Shown: positions 11,819-24,815 of the stretch, piece after piece
How the letters are laid out: every line of letters starts with the position of its first letter
Numbering within the stretch: position 1 is the stretch's first letter
Assembly: GCA_038501785.1 (NCBI GenBank)
Contig: JBAMJR010000053.1
Location: forward strand, 9,607,001 to 9,671,000
Origin: Myoxocephalus aenaeus
Lineage: Eukaryota > Chordata > Actinopteri > Perciformes > Cottidae
Direction of reading: 5' to 3'
DNA: 64,000 bases
Notes under the pieces: generated by a model
What the model was told of the DNA's origin: nothing
What the model saw: only the letters and a program-made list of their open reading frames with translations
Databases searched by the model: none
Program-made: the position numbers and the translations under genes

Positions 11819-14800
11819 AACAATAAAAAGCAGCACGTGTTTAAGTGGGGACTAATGGAGTTATTTTAGGTTCATGTCCTCTTGCGTCAAAGCGTCTCCT
11901 CTGCTCTTGATGGGGAACGTGACCCAATCTGAGCACGAGAGGCTGGTCCCCATGGTTACCAAGAATGAGGCCTTGGTAGATCACCATGACAACTAGGAGG
12001 GTCTTGGGGTATTATTATAAAAAAAATTAGCATTAGCAACGGATGGCCTTTTCTTTTCACTGTAGCTCAAATTAAATTGATGTAAATGTAATTTCCGGTA
12101 CTCTGCTAACAAAGAAAAGAGAAAACGTGCTGCGACTGTTTATGGGATGGCATTGAGCAAAGAAGGTCAAGTACCTTCCTGCGTGATGCAGATGGAGCCG
12201 CAGCCCATGCCGACTCTCAGAGCATCGACACCAGCGTCGATCAGATTCTTGGCCTGGGCCGCTGTCACCACTGTCGGTAAAAGAAGAAGAAAAGGGGAAG
12301 ATATTTTTTGCAAACTATTAGATTTTGTTGGCTTGCACATAAAAAGAAAATCTAAGCCATTAGGCAACAACAGCAACAAGCAAAACTCACCGTTTCCTCC
12401 CACCACTTGTAATTCTAGATACTTCTGTTTAATATAATTTATCATGTTGATTTGATACACCGAGTTGCCTTGTGAAGAGTCCTGGGGATGCAAAAACATT
12501 CATGAGTTAAGTTCACTGACATGGATGTGAGGAGTCAGCAGTCTTAACAGAAAACTAAGAAACGCATGCAGTGTGTGTATCATGCAGGCATATTTCACGT
12601 GCAGGCAACATTCTGTTCTTCATACTTGTAAATTAAGACAATAATGGTATATATTTTAACAATATATTGGTAAGTGTTGACTTAAAGTTCCCAGTAAATT
12701 ATAGTATGCCGAGTCATAGAATTTCCACCGTGTGAACGTACCCTCTCCCCAAGTATCAGTTGTAATCCACTGTGAAAAACATGCATTTTTAGGCAATCTC
12801 TGCTCAGACAATGACCTAACTTTGGTCCAAGCCTCCGTAACAATCCAACGACCCACCAGTACAACGACATCTACTCCAGCCTGCACTAACAGGTCCAGTC
12901 GGTATTTGTCGTCCTCCCTGGTGCCGATGGCGGCGCCACACAGCAGCTGTTTGCGCGAGTCTTTGGAGGCCAGCGGGTAGTCCCTGTTCTTCTTCAGATC
13001 TGTCCTGGCAATAATGGCCACCAGCTCGTCGTTATTGTTTACAATGGGAAGCTTGCCTGGTTGTGGAGAAAGTTAAAGTTGGGGTTATTAAATTGCATGA
13101 AAGTGACCAAAATCCAACGAGAAACAGCTGCCGCCACACATGAACTTCTAATCACCTTTTTTACTGCGCTGCAGAATATCATTGGCTTCTTTTAGGGTAA
13201 CACCGGCCGGAGCCACGACCAACTCCTCCCTCTTTGTCATGGTCTTGGGGATGACAAGCAGGAAGCAATCAAATGAGAGGAACATTTGTGAACTGGATGA
13301 TCGGTTTCTTAAAAAGTAAATTAACGATACACACCTCTTCCAGAGGTTTGCTGTGGTCTTTCTCAGAAAGGAAGTCAATGTCTCGGGAGGTGACGATGCC
13401 CACCAGTTTGCTGCCCATTTTGCCTGTCTCTGTGACAGGAATACCAGAGAAGCCGTGTCTTACTTTGGCCTCAAACACATCCCCGACTGTGTGGCGCGGA
13501 CTCATCACAACAGGGTCTGTGATAAAACCCTGCTCAAACCTCTAGAGACCAAGAGAAACCAAAGGAATTATTACTATTGTTACATTCCCCACCCCTCCGC
13601 TTTATTTGTGCAAAGCAGCGCAAAAGAAATCACACCAGGACACCCAACAATAAGTACAAATTAGTAAGCCAATCGAAAAAACTATTAACATACAAATCAC
13701 ACAACACGCACACACAGATGGAAGATGTTTACCATAACCTAGAGGAGAGGTCAAGATATGGGTCATGCAAGAGTTAAGTTAGGTTGGTGAAGGTTTATAC
13801 TTTAGTCCTTTTGGTATAAATACAAATTTGTACAGGTATGCGTCATGGTAAAAACAACAATAATTCTATTAAAAATCAAACATGATGAGTAAACATTGGA
13901 CTTAACTACACAATGCTGAGAGAGTGACATGAAATGTAAAGAAGATGTTTGTAGATATGAAGAATAATCATTTATAGTCATTATTTACCTTAACTTTGCG
14001 GACCTCATTGGCTTGGAATTCTGGCGTGCAGTTGTGGTGAATGATGCCAATGCCTCCCATAAGCTACCAAATAAAATAAATAAAAATTCAGAATTGAATT
14101 AAACAATAAATGAAAATTGGTGCTTCCGTAATAGCAGCTTTGGTGAAGCAGTGTCTTACCGCCATAGCAATAGCCATAGCCGACTCTGTGACCGTGTCCA
14201 TGGGGGTGGAGATGAGAGGGGTCTTCAATGTGATCTTCCTGGTCAGCGCTGACGTCAGGTCCTAAGAGACACAAAGAGGGGTATGCACTCTTTAATGTCT
14301 TCACAGCTTTGTTTCTGTAGGTCTGTCCTTAAACCACCAGGGGGCAGACTAAACTTGGCAGATTAAATATACTGTAGTAGTTAATATTTTCTAATATGTT
14401 TCAGTGACAGCAAAGGTGTCACTTGAGATCACATTCATTTAGAATTGGTGTACGTTAGAGCTCCTTTCACGTAAAATGTACATCATGTCAGTTTGTCATT
14501 ACGTGTTAATCCGTGACACAAGATGTCTGCAAAGTGAATAAGATGCCAAAGCCATCAAAACCACAGTCCGCCACATACCACTGTATCTCCGACTCTAACA
14601 TCTTGCCGATTCCCACAACAGCCATCACCCGCTACTGTTATCTTCGACCACGTGTGTGTGAAAACAATGACATTCTTTGCACATGGGAAACCAGCAAATG
14701 AGTTCTGTGGTGTCCAAGCTTCCCCTCCTTATCGGTGGCAGACATAAACTACGGAGGCTTATCACAGGGGGTTCACGGCCAAGTCAGGACCTAACACCAC

Positions 14801-17458
14801 GTCTCCATTTAGAGAGCACAGCTGCACTAGCCTGCTAAATTCAACCGAGCGTTAGGACGGCAGGTCAAGAACATCGCAAACCCGACGAATTTCCCACAAC
14901 ACCTCCACGCACATGCGGCCCCTCTTCACTTCACCGTACAGTGTGAGCACAAACGATACGGAGTGTATTGCAGATTTCTGTCCGATTTACAGAGTCACTG
15001 TGTGAATATAAACTGCTCCATTCAAAGCTGCGACAGAGGTCAAATGTGGAAGCATTTGTTATTCAAGCTTGAATAAAACTAAGGCATGGCAAAGACTCTG
15101 TTGAGACAACCAGCCCATGACAACATGGCGAGGCAGACAAGCATTTCGCACAGCATCGAAAGCTCTCTATAACTAAAAGGAAAAGAAGAGATTAGAGATA
15201 CATTAATTAAAAGGACTGCTGAGATGGACAAAGCAGAAGCCCAGAGATTAACTCTCCCCGTCATCTGCCGAGAGATGTGGACGAGCAACCGACCAGACAA
15301 ATGTAAACACACGGGTGAGGCAGCAGCCAGTGGGTGACCACATAGGGCAAAAATAGCAGGGCAGCGGGGGAAGAGAAGAAATGATGCAGACGGTTTTAAA
15401 AAAGGGACGAAAACAAGACTGTTTTTTTTGTAAGAGCTGCCATTATGACACACGGTTGAGGTCTGGGATAGAGAGGTTTATTTTAACTGCTATACGGCTG
15501 ATGGTTTAGGACTCGGCCAACAGAAACAGAAGCGATTGACTCGTCTTTTAAAGTGCCTGAGAAAGTCTCTTCTCAGATGCGGCGGATACTTGCAACAATC
15601 TTCTAAAACAACCAACGACCTTACGTGCCCTTTTGTATTCTCAAAGATGTCCTTCGCACGTAGGTGTACTCACCACTTCTTCTGAGGTGAAGTCGATGAA
15701 GCCAGGTAATATCAGGAAGTCACTGAAAGACATAAACAAGATGTGAAGTGAGGGCCCAGTGTGACTTTGCATGGCCGGTGTGAAATCCTTTAAAATACCA
15801 AGAGCTAAAGAGTCCCTCGTGTTGAAAACATTGTGAATATTTGTGGTTTATTCTGCAAAATATCTCCAAGAAAAACAGAGAATTGAGCATGTTTTCTTAT
15901 TCCTACCTTACGAGTAGCTCACGGGGTGAATGGAAAAGCAATTGAATGTGACTGCTATTGAACAAGACTGTGTTTTAAAAAAGAAAACTGAGTCGTAAGG
16001 GGCCGTAACACAAAAAAATATATATTATTTGTTAGACAATGAATTGGTTTGTCATTGCCTGCTCTCTTTCTACTCGTTTCCTTCAGAATACCAATTTCAA
16101 CTAGCCTGCAACCTATTGCTGGATACTCTTGTGTCTCCTCACGGTTCCCAGAATATTACTAAGTAGGGTAGTGGCCGAGTACAGACAGTGGCTGGGTCAC
16201 GCCGTGTCCTGTAAAAGCTACAGTTGATCTCACTCAGCTCTTGGACTGTATAAACACCACGAGCAGGTACAAGGATGAGATAAGTGGGAGTGCGAGACGC
16301 AGGAATGGTGCGTTTGTTTTTCAACCAGAACCTTGAGCGGTTTTTGTAGGTGGGTGTGAAAACAGGGCAGGGAACGGACGGAAAGATGCAGGAACAAGGG
16401 AGGCTTTGTATGCCACGTGGACGTTGGAGGAAGCTTGAGGTGGTGGGGTGGGGAGACACAGTGTGGGTGTGTGAAACAGATAGAAGGTGAGCAGTACAGG
16501 TGGACAATGGATGACAGTGAAAGTAGAGGGCTGACACACTGTAACAGATCTGTGTGGGTGGAAAAGGAAGTAAAAGGAAAGTCTTCTTACTAATCCACTA
16601 TAAAGGGAGGAGTCCCGTTTGTGTGGTTGTTTGTTTCCCCCTCACTTTAGAGTCCAAACATCAGCGTTGGGACACACAGGAAGTCCAGCACACATCTGCT
16701 CGCATTTAGCAGCCGCCACAAACCTCAGCTGCTATATTTGCGGCTCACGGGGCTGCACCTTCTGACTCGTGGGGGAGGTCAGCGCTACACCAGAGCTCAT
16801 TGTGTCGGATTTGAATTCTAAAAACGCCAACACTGGCTCGGTGATGCCTTATTATGGTTCTCGCTTTGACTGTTAAATGTAGACAAATGCATGAGGCTGA
16901 GCGGGAGCACGGTTCTGCCCTCGTTTGTGCCGATGCCTCTTCTTGCCTGGGCATAAAAATACAAAATAAAAAAGCACTCCCCTCAAAACATCATCCAAAA
17001 GCAGCTGAGAGCATGGCCCCATGTATTTTTCTAAATGTAACCGGGTGAATCTCAATGTGTAACATCTGTACATCTGACTCTCACACCGGCTGGCTGTGTG
17101 ACGAAGACGCTGGTGGACAATATTATTACACTAGTTAGCAGCAGGGATGCATCTGCTATGGCACTGTAAGAAGTAAAACAATGAGAAATACAGTATGTGC
17201 TCTTATGCCAGACCCAAGTTTGAGGTCATCAACTACGGTTGGTATCAAAGGATTGTTTTAAGATGACTTGGTTTGCCAAGTGACTCGACCGTAAAGACCG
17301 ATTTTGTATGCGTCATTATAAAGATACAGTGTGTGATCGGTGAACATCCTGGACTGACTGTTGAGTCCACAAGGCCCACAGCATGTAGCCGAGTAGTACA
17401 TGGTGCGTAGTTTAAATGATATGGTTGAGTTGAAGTAGTCTTATGAATGGCGGAGACC

Positions 17459-17490
<32 letters not shown>

Positions 17491-19253
17491 GCATTTAATT
17501 TTTAATCGCACTCTTCCTTCAAAAGAATCTCAGAGTGCCACACATATAGTAAAAACAGATAAAACCGGTTAAAACATAGTTAAAGCAACCCATAAAAATA
17601 AAAAAATAAGAATGTAATAGCTGACAATAAATTAACTCAAGGTAAAAAATGCCGGAATGAAACAGGGAGCCAGTGCAGTGAGTGGAGAATGGGTGATATG
17701 TGGTCATATTTCCGGACTTTCTTTCGGACCCTGGCAGCTCTGTTTTGGATGTACTGTAGTTTCTGGATATTCTTGTCAGTGATCCCAGTGCAGTGAGTTG
17801 CAGTGGTCCAGTCTTGAGGAGATAAAGGCGTGGACGAGCTTCTCTGCGTCTGATAGGGTTAAAGTAGAGCGGAGTTTGGAGATGTTTTTTAGATGATAAA
17901 AGGAGGTTTTGCGCAGGAATTTGATATGGTCAGTAAAGGTCAGGTGAGGGTCAAACCGAACTCCCAGATTGGTGACTGTGGAGGAGGGGTATGACCTGAC
18001 TGTCAAAGGTGAGATGAGTTATGGATGATGTCTGAACCTGGTGTGGAGTGCCAACAAGGAGGGCTTCAGTTTTGCTGCTGTTTAACTGGGGAAAGTTGTT
18101 GCTCATCCACGCCTTTATCTCCCCAAGACAGGCGGTGACACATGACATGAAGGGCAGGAAGGCAAGGTTGGAGATAGGCCTGTAGTTGGCTAGAACCTCC
18201 AGGGTGGGCTTATTAAGAAGGGGACGGATGACTGCAACCTTGAGAGCAGGTGGGACACAGCCAGAGCGAAGGGAAAGGTTAACAACTTTGGTGATGAAAG
18301 GACTGAGAGTGGGGATATGTGACTTGAGCAGAGCAGTGGGAATGGGGTCCAGGGTACAGGATTTCATATTTCTGAGGATTTTCTCAACATGGCTCTCCTG
18401 AACCTCAGCGAGATCTAGAGAAGACAGCACACTCGCAGATAAGGTGTTGGTGTCGGAGGGAAGCAGAGATGGAGAGCTGGACATCATAGAGCGAATGTTG
18501 TTGACCTTTGATCTGAAGAAGTCCATGTATTTAACCAGCAGCCTGTGGTTTTACAGTGTCTGCGTGTATAAACTACAGTTTATCGTCTTGCCTCATAAAG
18601 GAAAGCTAACAAATAGGAACTCTTAAAGTTGGCCATCTCTGTCACTTTCTAGGCCATTTCAATAGAGGGACAGAAAAGTGTAGTTCAAAAGTAGCTTTGA
18701 TTAAAAAGAAGATGTACCTAGTTTAAAAAAGGTCAAAATGCTGCATAAACACATTTCCCTCACTGTTTCCGTCTTCCGGTGTCTTACTTTCTCTAGGTGG
18801 CTTACTTCCTTTACCTCGAACATAACAAAAAAGATGAATTAGCAACAGCCTGTTGAATTGGATTCTTAGATTCAGAACCTGAGATAAGAGTCTACGAGTT
18901 GATCAAGTAATTTTGGAGATTTAACAGATATATTACCAAAAACGTGGTCAGCAATTATTATTGTGCTTCTAAGAAGTCTAACAATAGAAGTTGAACCAAC
19001 CCGATCAACCCCAGTTGCTCCTGCAGTGCACATGATGTCAATTCAGGCCATCATGTGCACAAACCTTCCTTTGGCCGTGATGCACTTCATTACAGTGTGG
19101 AGCGGGTTGTTCAATCACATGCGGACACACTCAAACACTATTAACGTTTTCTATTCAATTAGCGTCTGTAAAAGCAGGAGCCGCGTGATCAGTGTAGTTG
19201 TAGATAAATTATGTTTTTTTTTGCACTGATATTATGCCATACGGAGAAATATC

Positions 19254-19290
<37 letters not shown>

Positions 19291-20345
19291 ATAATCATAA
19301 ATTGACTAATGGTCTTTCGGGGAGCACTGAGTTGGCATCGTAAGCATTGATTGTGGAGGTTGTTAGTGCCTGTTCAAGAGGTAAAGCACTGAAAAGGATT
19401 CAGGAGAAAGTTCAAGCTGCTACAACTGAGTTACACAATGCTTTGCTTCTTGTCATTTAGGATTTAGAAAAATGAAAAGGGGTGAGTTCAAGGATTATTA
19501 AAAGACAATTTCAGACAAAATGCATGAGGAGTTCAAATACAAAGCAGGTTTTGTTCATCACCAGAATGTGTACCAGAGCTGAGTGAGGATTAAAAAAAAA
19601 AAAAAAGGTGAGAGAAAGTAGTGCTCGATTGGTGATTTATCAAAGAAAAGTGTGTGTTTTTAAGAAAAGGCATGAGCTGCTCTGACATGCATGGTGCATT
19701 CACAGAACAGATCATGCCCTTTGATGGTTAGTTGAAGGTAATCATGCAGTTATGTCCAATGGAAGCAAATTTGATCCCCATGACTAAAATCATATTAAGC
19801 CCTCCTTTTATCTCCTGCATTCATGCACTTTCATGACACCAGATTGAGATTTTTGGCTTGGTTTGTTTCAATTAAAGTAAAGTTGCTTTAGAAGGACTGT
19901 CATTTGCTTCCCCTTTATAAATTCACTCTTTGGAGAGACAAAGGATTTTTAACAGCACAGTTTCAAAACAGTTTGAAGATGACTGTTTTACTCACTTGTA
20001 AGTCAACCCATCTCCTTTAGAGCATAGCTCTTCAGCCGTATGACCATCGGAGACAACGCACTGTTGGTCAGATCTGCTGGTTCAAAACGTGTTGGCCATT
20101 ACAAAGCACTGCTGCGTACACGTCACCCACCATTGCGCGCAGGTGAGGGTTTTAATTAAAATAAGGAGACCTAACTTTGAATGAATTTAATTTTACTGAG
20201 ATTTCTTGGAAAATCGAAATCAAAGATTGTAACGAAGGGAAACTTACTTGTACGTGAGGCCATCTCCGACTGAGAAAAGCTGCTGAGCAGAGAGTCCATC
20301 TTCAGGGACGTATCCCGTACCACCGCTGATCAAGTAATCCGCCAT
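10242..20345 (-). CDS. impdh1: Inosine-5'-monophosphate dehydrogenase 1, somatic form, 514 aa
   Basis: NAD-dependent oxidation of IMP to XMP, the rate-limiting step of guanine nucleotide synthesis; a cytosolic tetramer that forms filaments. Coding exons: 20345-20248, 15722-15674, 14261-14160, 14063-13989, 13541-13335, 13243-13156, 13056-12857, 12481-12391, 12270-12175, 11704-11561, 11379-11235, 11148-11005, 10920-10837, 10263-10242. They total 1545 nt, exactly the human length. The protein starts MADYLISGGTGYVPEDG and ends HSYEKRLY. Visible landmarks: the CBS (Bateman) insert at about 112-230 with the Arg224/Asp226 segment ARTDLKKN altered in human retinitis pigmentosa 10; the active-site loop GMGCGSICITQE with catalytic Cys331; the flap YRGMGSLDAM; and Arg429-Tyr430. 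The start is set by the MADY consensus just after a CAG acceptor and C. Gene order supports IMPDH1 over IMPDH2. No lesion was seen. Confidence 0.97.
11781..11815. repeat. (CA)n microsatellite
   Basis: An uninterrupted CA run in an impdh1 intron, about 75 bp from the exon at 11704-11561. Confidence 0.95.
17459..18526 (-). mobile_element. L2/CR1-clade LINE, internally deleted
   Basis: Read on the minus strand, reverse transcriptase motifs appear: a segment with ILRNMKSCTLDPIPTALLK and the fingers motif LANYRPISNL. This jumps directly to the post-catalytic region IKAWMSNNFPQLNSSKTEAL, then ...FTDHIKFLRKTSFYHLKNIS, and the C-terminal KYDHISPILHSLHWLPV. The catalytic YADD block and surrounding palm are missing, and frames are broken. 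It ends in a TTA microsatellite (17459-17489) typical of L2/CR1 3' ends. It is a dead copy in the same orientation as impdh1. Confidence 0.85.
19256..19285. repeat. (TA)n microsatellite
   Basis: About 15 TA units in the first shared impdh1 intron. Confidence 0.9.
19996..20076 (-). CDS. impdh1: Candidate duplicated alternative impdh1 exon
   Basis: On the impdh1 strand, 170 bp beyond the exon at 20346-20248, an open stretch reads SDGHTAEELCSKGDGLTY. The regular exon reads EDGLSAQQLFSVGDGLTY: 11 of the 17 residues from DG to TY are identical. Both end TAC-AA before a strong donor (gtgagt here, gtaagt there), so both join the DFLILPG exon in the same phase. Upstream is CAGCAG (acceptors leaving 20076 or 20073), and either fits the phase-2 end of the retinal exon. 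No in-frame ATG follows the upstream TGA, so it cannot be a first exon. The polypyrimidine tract is weak. It is either a mutually exclusive or minor exon, or a decaying duplicate. Confidence 0.5.
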
Positions 20346-22059
20346 GCTGCCAAATGATAAAGAGAAGCAACTTCAGATTAACTGTGCAGCCCAAGACTCG
20401 GACAAAGATGTGCATCTAAAAGAAAGACAGTAGAAGGATGCTCTGCGAGGACACTTGGCATCCACTTTGCAGGCAGAGCTTTAGTGACCTTCTCACAGGA
20501 AGACATAACCATAGCAACATCAACATCCCACGGCCAGTCGCAGGTCAGTGCGCCTGCGCGGCGGGCGCAAGCTGCGACCACTTAATACGGTCGCAAAAAC
20601 AGGCCAATAATAATAATAATAATAATAATCCGGTAATAAACTCGTCACAATGTTATACACGTTTGATTCAGGCATTGTTTTTATGACTGCAGCGGATACA
20701 TCACGGGACGTTATGTAACATTAGATATCACACACATATATAACGTCACTGCGAAAAAATAAAATGTCTACTGTGATTTAGTGCCGAGCGAATGTATGCA
20801 TCTATTTCTAAATTATTAATGACATTACTATTTTCAAAACATAAAATCGTGCGCATATGGCGTATGACATCAGTGCAATAATCCCCACGTGAGCGCCCGT
20901 GAAGCAAAACCTGGCCGTATGACCCACTTACATTTAACTGAACGGATAGCTAGGACTATACCATGTTGTTAAAAATAGAAATGGAAAACAAGCATATCAA
21001 TTGAAACGTCTGAGAAAAAAAAAAAAAAAAAGAACACGACATCCTCCACATGTGTCGTCTCGACTGGAACGGTGACGTCTAGTTACTGGCCTGATGACCT
21101 GCATTGCATTATGAGTAGCTGACAAACATTAGCTGTCTTTGCACTGCACACCCTTATTTAACTAAACGTACCAGCGTTACAGGTTTACAGTAAGGAGGAC
21201 ACGCAACATCCTTGCTTTGTATCTACTGTGTGATTATGATCCATGCATTATGATCCATGCTAGTCCCCATGTTAGCCTCCTCACATCACCTCGAAAACAA
21301 ACATCCGGGTACAGATCATTGTATTTTGAAAACCGACACAAAGCATGCCGAATTGAAGAGAGGCTCTTTTTGTTTACTATAGGATCCAAGATACTTGTCT
21401 ACCCCATATAACGCCAATTAAAAAAACAGAGGCAAAACTATTTCGCCGGAGTTTTGATGAGAGTTTGGTGTTGCGTTCAGGTGTAGGTCGAGTACATGCC
21501 GACAGAACGTGTGGGCGTTCTGTTCGATACAATTAATGTAGCGTTTTCATAAAAACAAAGCAGACGTGAGGGACTTTCAGTTAACGTGAACTTAAAATGG
21601 TTTAGCATCATTACCAGTAAAGTTCAACGAAATAAACATTAATGTCACTAAACGTTATCGTTATCTGTGTACAGTCACCGCACCATCGCACTCGTCACTG
21701 TGTCTTCGAAACGGGTCAGATAACCGTGCGGCTACAATGTTACTCTTTTAAAATAAGTAGATACACTTTACCCCGTTTGCGCTACAATGACAACAAAAAA
21801 CACCCCAACTGGTGCGGATGTGTTAATAATCCACGTATGTGCACGCAAACGCAACTTTTGGCAGACCACACATGAGCAGAGTCCAGCAAGGCTTTACTTG
21901 CAGACATGTGGGAGCAGCAGTTAGCATTTAGCATTAACGTCAGCGGGCTGGTTATTTTTTGGCGTGGCACAATGAAAAAAACGCTCCCGAACCTTTAAAG
22001 AAAGCTTTTGTTCTACCTTTTAGTGAAACAGGAAATACAGTGGGGTTGAGAGTACGTGG

Positions 22060-22450
22060 CTTCTGAAACCCGCGTGCACAATATCCCCCCTACTACACCG
22101 AGTTACGTTCGCTAGCTAACCTTTTTGGAGCTGATGCCCACGTTGACCAAGGGGAAGCAACTTTCCAGCTGTGAAGCTCCAGAAAACCACGCTCTCAAAC
22201 ACGGCAATAGACGCGGTGCGTTTCCTTCTACCCCGAAGAAATAAAACCGATGGGGAGAGAAGAAGGGGAAAAAAAGGGAGTCGCTCGTTGCTCCAAGATG
22301 TGAAAGTACTGGCTAGCAGTCAAGTGAATCAGAAGTGATTGCCTGTCGCTGCAGACAGTGCGTGTTTGGTGCTATGTACTGGCAGCAGCGTCACATCCCC
22401 TCTCCTCCTTTCAGAGGCGTGTTTAACCCTCTGCTTTTTTTCGGGTGAAG
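22060..22450 (-). promoter_or_regulatory. impdh1: Candidate somatic impdh1 promoter and noncoding first exon
   Basis: A relatively GC-rich patch in AT-rich surroundings. On the minus strand it contains ...CATCAGCTCCAAAAAG followed by gttagc, usable as the donor of a noncoding exon joining the acceptor before 20346. No TATA box was identified. This rests on base composition, position and one donor-like site. Confidence 0.3.
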
Positions 22451-22889
22451 GAAAAAGGGTTAACTAGTTTTCTCGTTCTACGTGGCTGCCGGACCGGTTT
22501 ATCAGCGCGGCCTGCGGTGCATTCCAGTTTATTTAGTTTTTTTTTGCATTTTGAATGCAGGCTTTTTACTTGTTATTGAGTACTTTCCCATTTTTGTATT
22601 GCTAATTTATATATTTTAATTTTAATCAGACACCTCCAGCTGCACTACTATGACGTTGTCTGTTGTCTCTAATGTTGTCTAATGTATCTTATGTCGCTCT
22701 TATTAATATTAAAACATAAAAACATTTTATTCAGAAATATCTAAAACATAAAATATTAAAACATAATATAGCTTGTGTCTAATGTCTCTGTTGTCTCTAA
22801 TGTTCTCTAATCTCTAATTGTTGTCTCTAATGTCTTTTTCATATTTATCTTGTTTAAAAAAAATATGTATCTTGTTTATTCTATATAAT

Positions 22890-22985
22890 ATGTACGACGA
22901 GAGCAATGTGTAACCAGAGTCAAATTCCATGTATGTGTACACACACACACATGGCCAATAAAGCTGATTCTGATTACCATTGTTA
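22890..22985 (+). mobile_element. Non-LTR retrotransposon 3' tail
   Basis: The segment reads agtcaaattccatgtatgtg, a CA run, then ggccaataaagctgattctg. This is the 3' end seen on truncated teleost non-LTR elements, with an internal AATAAA. No coding part remains. Confidence 0.5.
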
Positions 22986-23283
22986 TTTTTACAGTTTTAG
23001 TCAATATTTTTTTTTTGGTATTGTTGCTAAAAAATGTCTTTTTTTTAAAACATATAGTGGGAGTGAATGGCAACCGTGCTTGAGCATGACTTAGTTAACA
23101 CTAATAGGAAAGCAGCGTTATCTAAATCCTGGTCACATGTAATTCATCTAAACTGGATTAAGTGCACGGAAATGTCCACATGATGACAATTGCAGGATGT
23201 ATGCAGAAAAGCTGCTTTTAGAGGAACACACATTAGTGTGGATCAAATTCAATCTCTTTCTTTCTCCCTAAGACCTTTTTAAT

Positions 23284-23359
<76 letters not shown>
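23284..23359. repeat. Compound (AC)n(AT)n microsatellite
   Basis: An AC run directly followed by about 26 AT units. Confidence 0.95.
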
Positions 23360-23362
<3 letters not shown>

Positions 23363-24815
23363 ATACAAAATTGGATACAACTGTGAACTGCCTCATGGAT
23401 GGGTACATCCCAAGTATTGAAGCTACTTTCAGTGTTGTGCTGTATGTTTAGGAAACAAAAGAAAGTTCAACCTCTATAAGAGAAAGCAGTTCTATTTTGG
23501 GCTATTTCATGAATACATGGGGTCTCTGAGAGGTATGAGAACATATCTTTTAAAGCTCATTTCATGACTTACTGTGTAATCTAATGCGTAAAAGGTTTAT
23601 ACATTGACCAGTAGTCTGTTAAGAATAACATTTAAAGAAAAACTGCTCCAACAGGAAATCAGAGTTGGACACTCACGTTATTTCCCGGCAAAGAAAATGT
23701 ATCTAGAAAAACGCACACACATTCACATTACTTGAAGAAATCTCGGCACCCTGCTCATGTCATCGAGCTGTCGCCCGCATAAATTCGGACAGAAAATCAC
23801 TTTTTCCTTCTCACAACTATAAATATGACTGTCAGTATTTTTTCACACCTCTTCTGCAGCATTTTCGGTATATTGATCATTTCTCGCAGATATGTTTCAC
23901 TGATTGCATTTCTGACATTGAATCCAATGGGGAACCATGTGGTCTTCCCCGTAACCTAATATGCATCACAGTGCTCTCTTGTTCTATATTAATCTCACGT
24001 GAGGGTGGCTGGATTGGTCTCAAGGTGAATCAAGAGGATCTGTTTACCACTCTGTGTTTATGTCAAATTAAATGTGGGTCATGTCAGATATGGGTCAGTG
24101 GTTCCTTTATGCACTGTAGCTATCCTGAGCAGTTGATTCAGCCTTGTTTATCCTCCCTGCGGCATGCCGCTCTCTCCTGCCTTGATGTTGCATCACAGAA
24201 TTGTCCATGTGCACAAAGGGCACACGTTCGAAATAGCACCTGACAATTTAAGATAAGCAATTTTTCCTTGTTGTTATGGCATCTGCTCGTAAGACAAACG
24301 TATTATCTGTCCTTATCCTACAACTCAAAAATGAGTAAGCTAGTGATTTTAACCTCAAGGGCATTTGCAAACTAATCTAAATGCAAGTGTGTGTGGACAT
24401 GTAAACTGACCCGGTGGCATGACGTTCATTTACATGTGCAGTCTTATGAAGGCACAGCCAGTGAAAGTAAAGCATGAGGACTGACACATTGTCATTTCAT
24501 TTGAAATTGGATACTGGCATTGATGGTGTAAATTGTTGTGGCATTCTTCTATTTCATTGTTAGTCTTGTCGTTTGTGTCTTTTTAGAATAGTTTTTTTAT
24601 TTTGTAAACCTTTTTATGAATGTTTTTGCAGAACTCTTACATTCCCTGGTAAGAATGCAATTTTGCAGCAGGAATATTTGCAATTGAAAATAGCTCCAAA
24701 CACCCTTTCTATGAAAACAATACAAAAATAATACCATTATGTATCGTGTTATCCTATACTGTTTGAGGTCTACCTAAAGGGGGTTCATTCTCCATCTGTT
24801 TTCTCAGCAACTCAC

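Larger units (their letters stand above)
15723..20247 (-). other. impdh1: impdh1 first shared intron, 4.5 kb
   Basis: The largest intron between shared coding exons. It contains a truncated L2-type LINE (17459-18526), a TA microsatellite and the duplicated-exon candidate at 19996-20076. No other coding signal was seen. Confidence 0.7.
20347..24815 (-). other. impdh1: impdh1 interval between retinal and shared exons
   Basis: 4.5 kb that is intronic for the retinal transcript and should contain the somatic promoter and 5' noncoding exon. It holds an AAT microsatellite (about 20606-20630), a gtctctaatg-rich low-complexity stretch (22640-22840), a LINE tail (about 22890-22985) and an AC/TA microsatellite (23284-23359). 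No coding exon was recognised. Confidence 0.6.
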
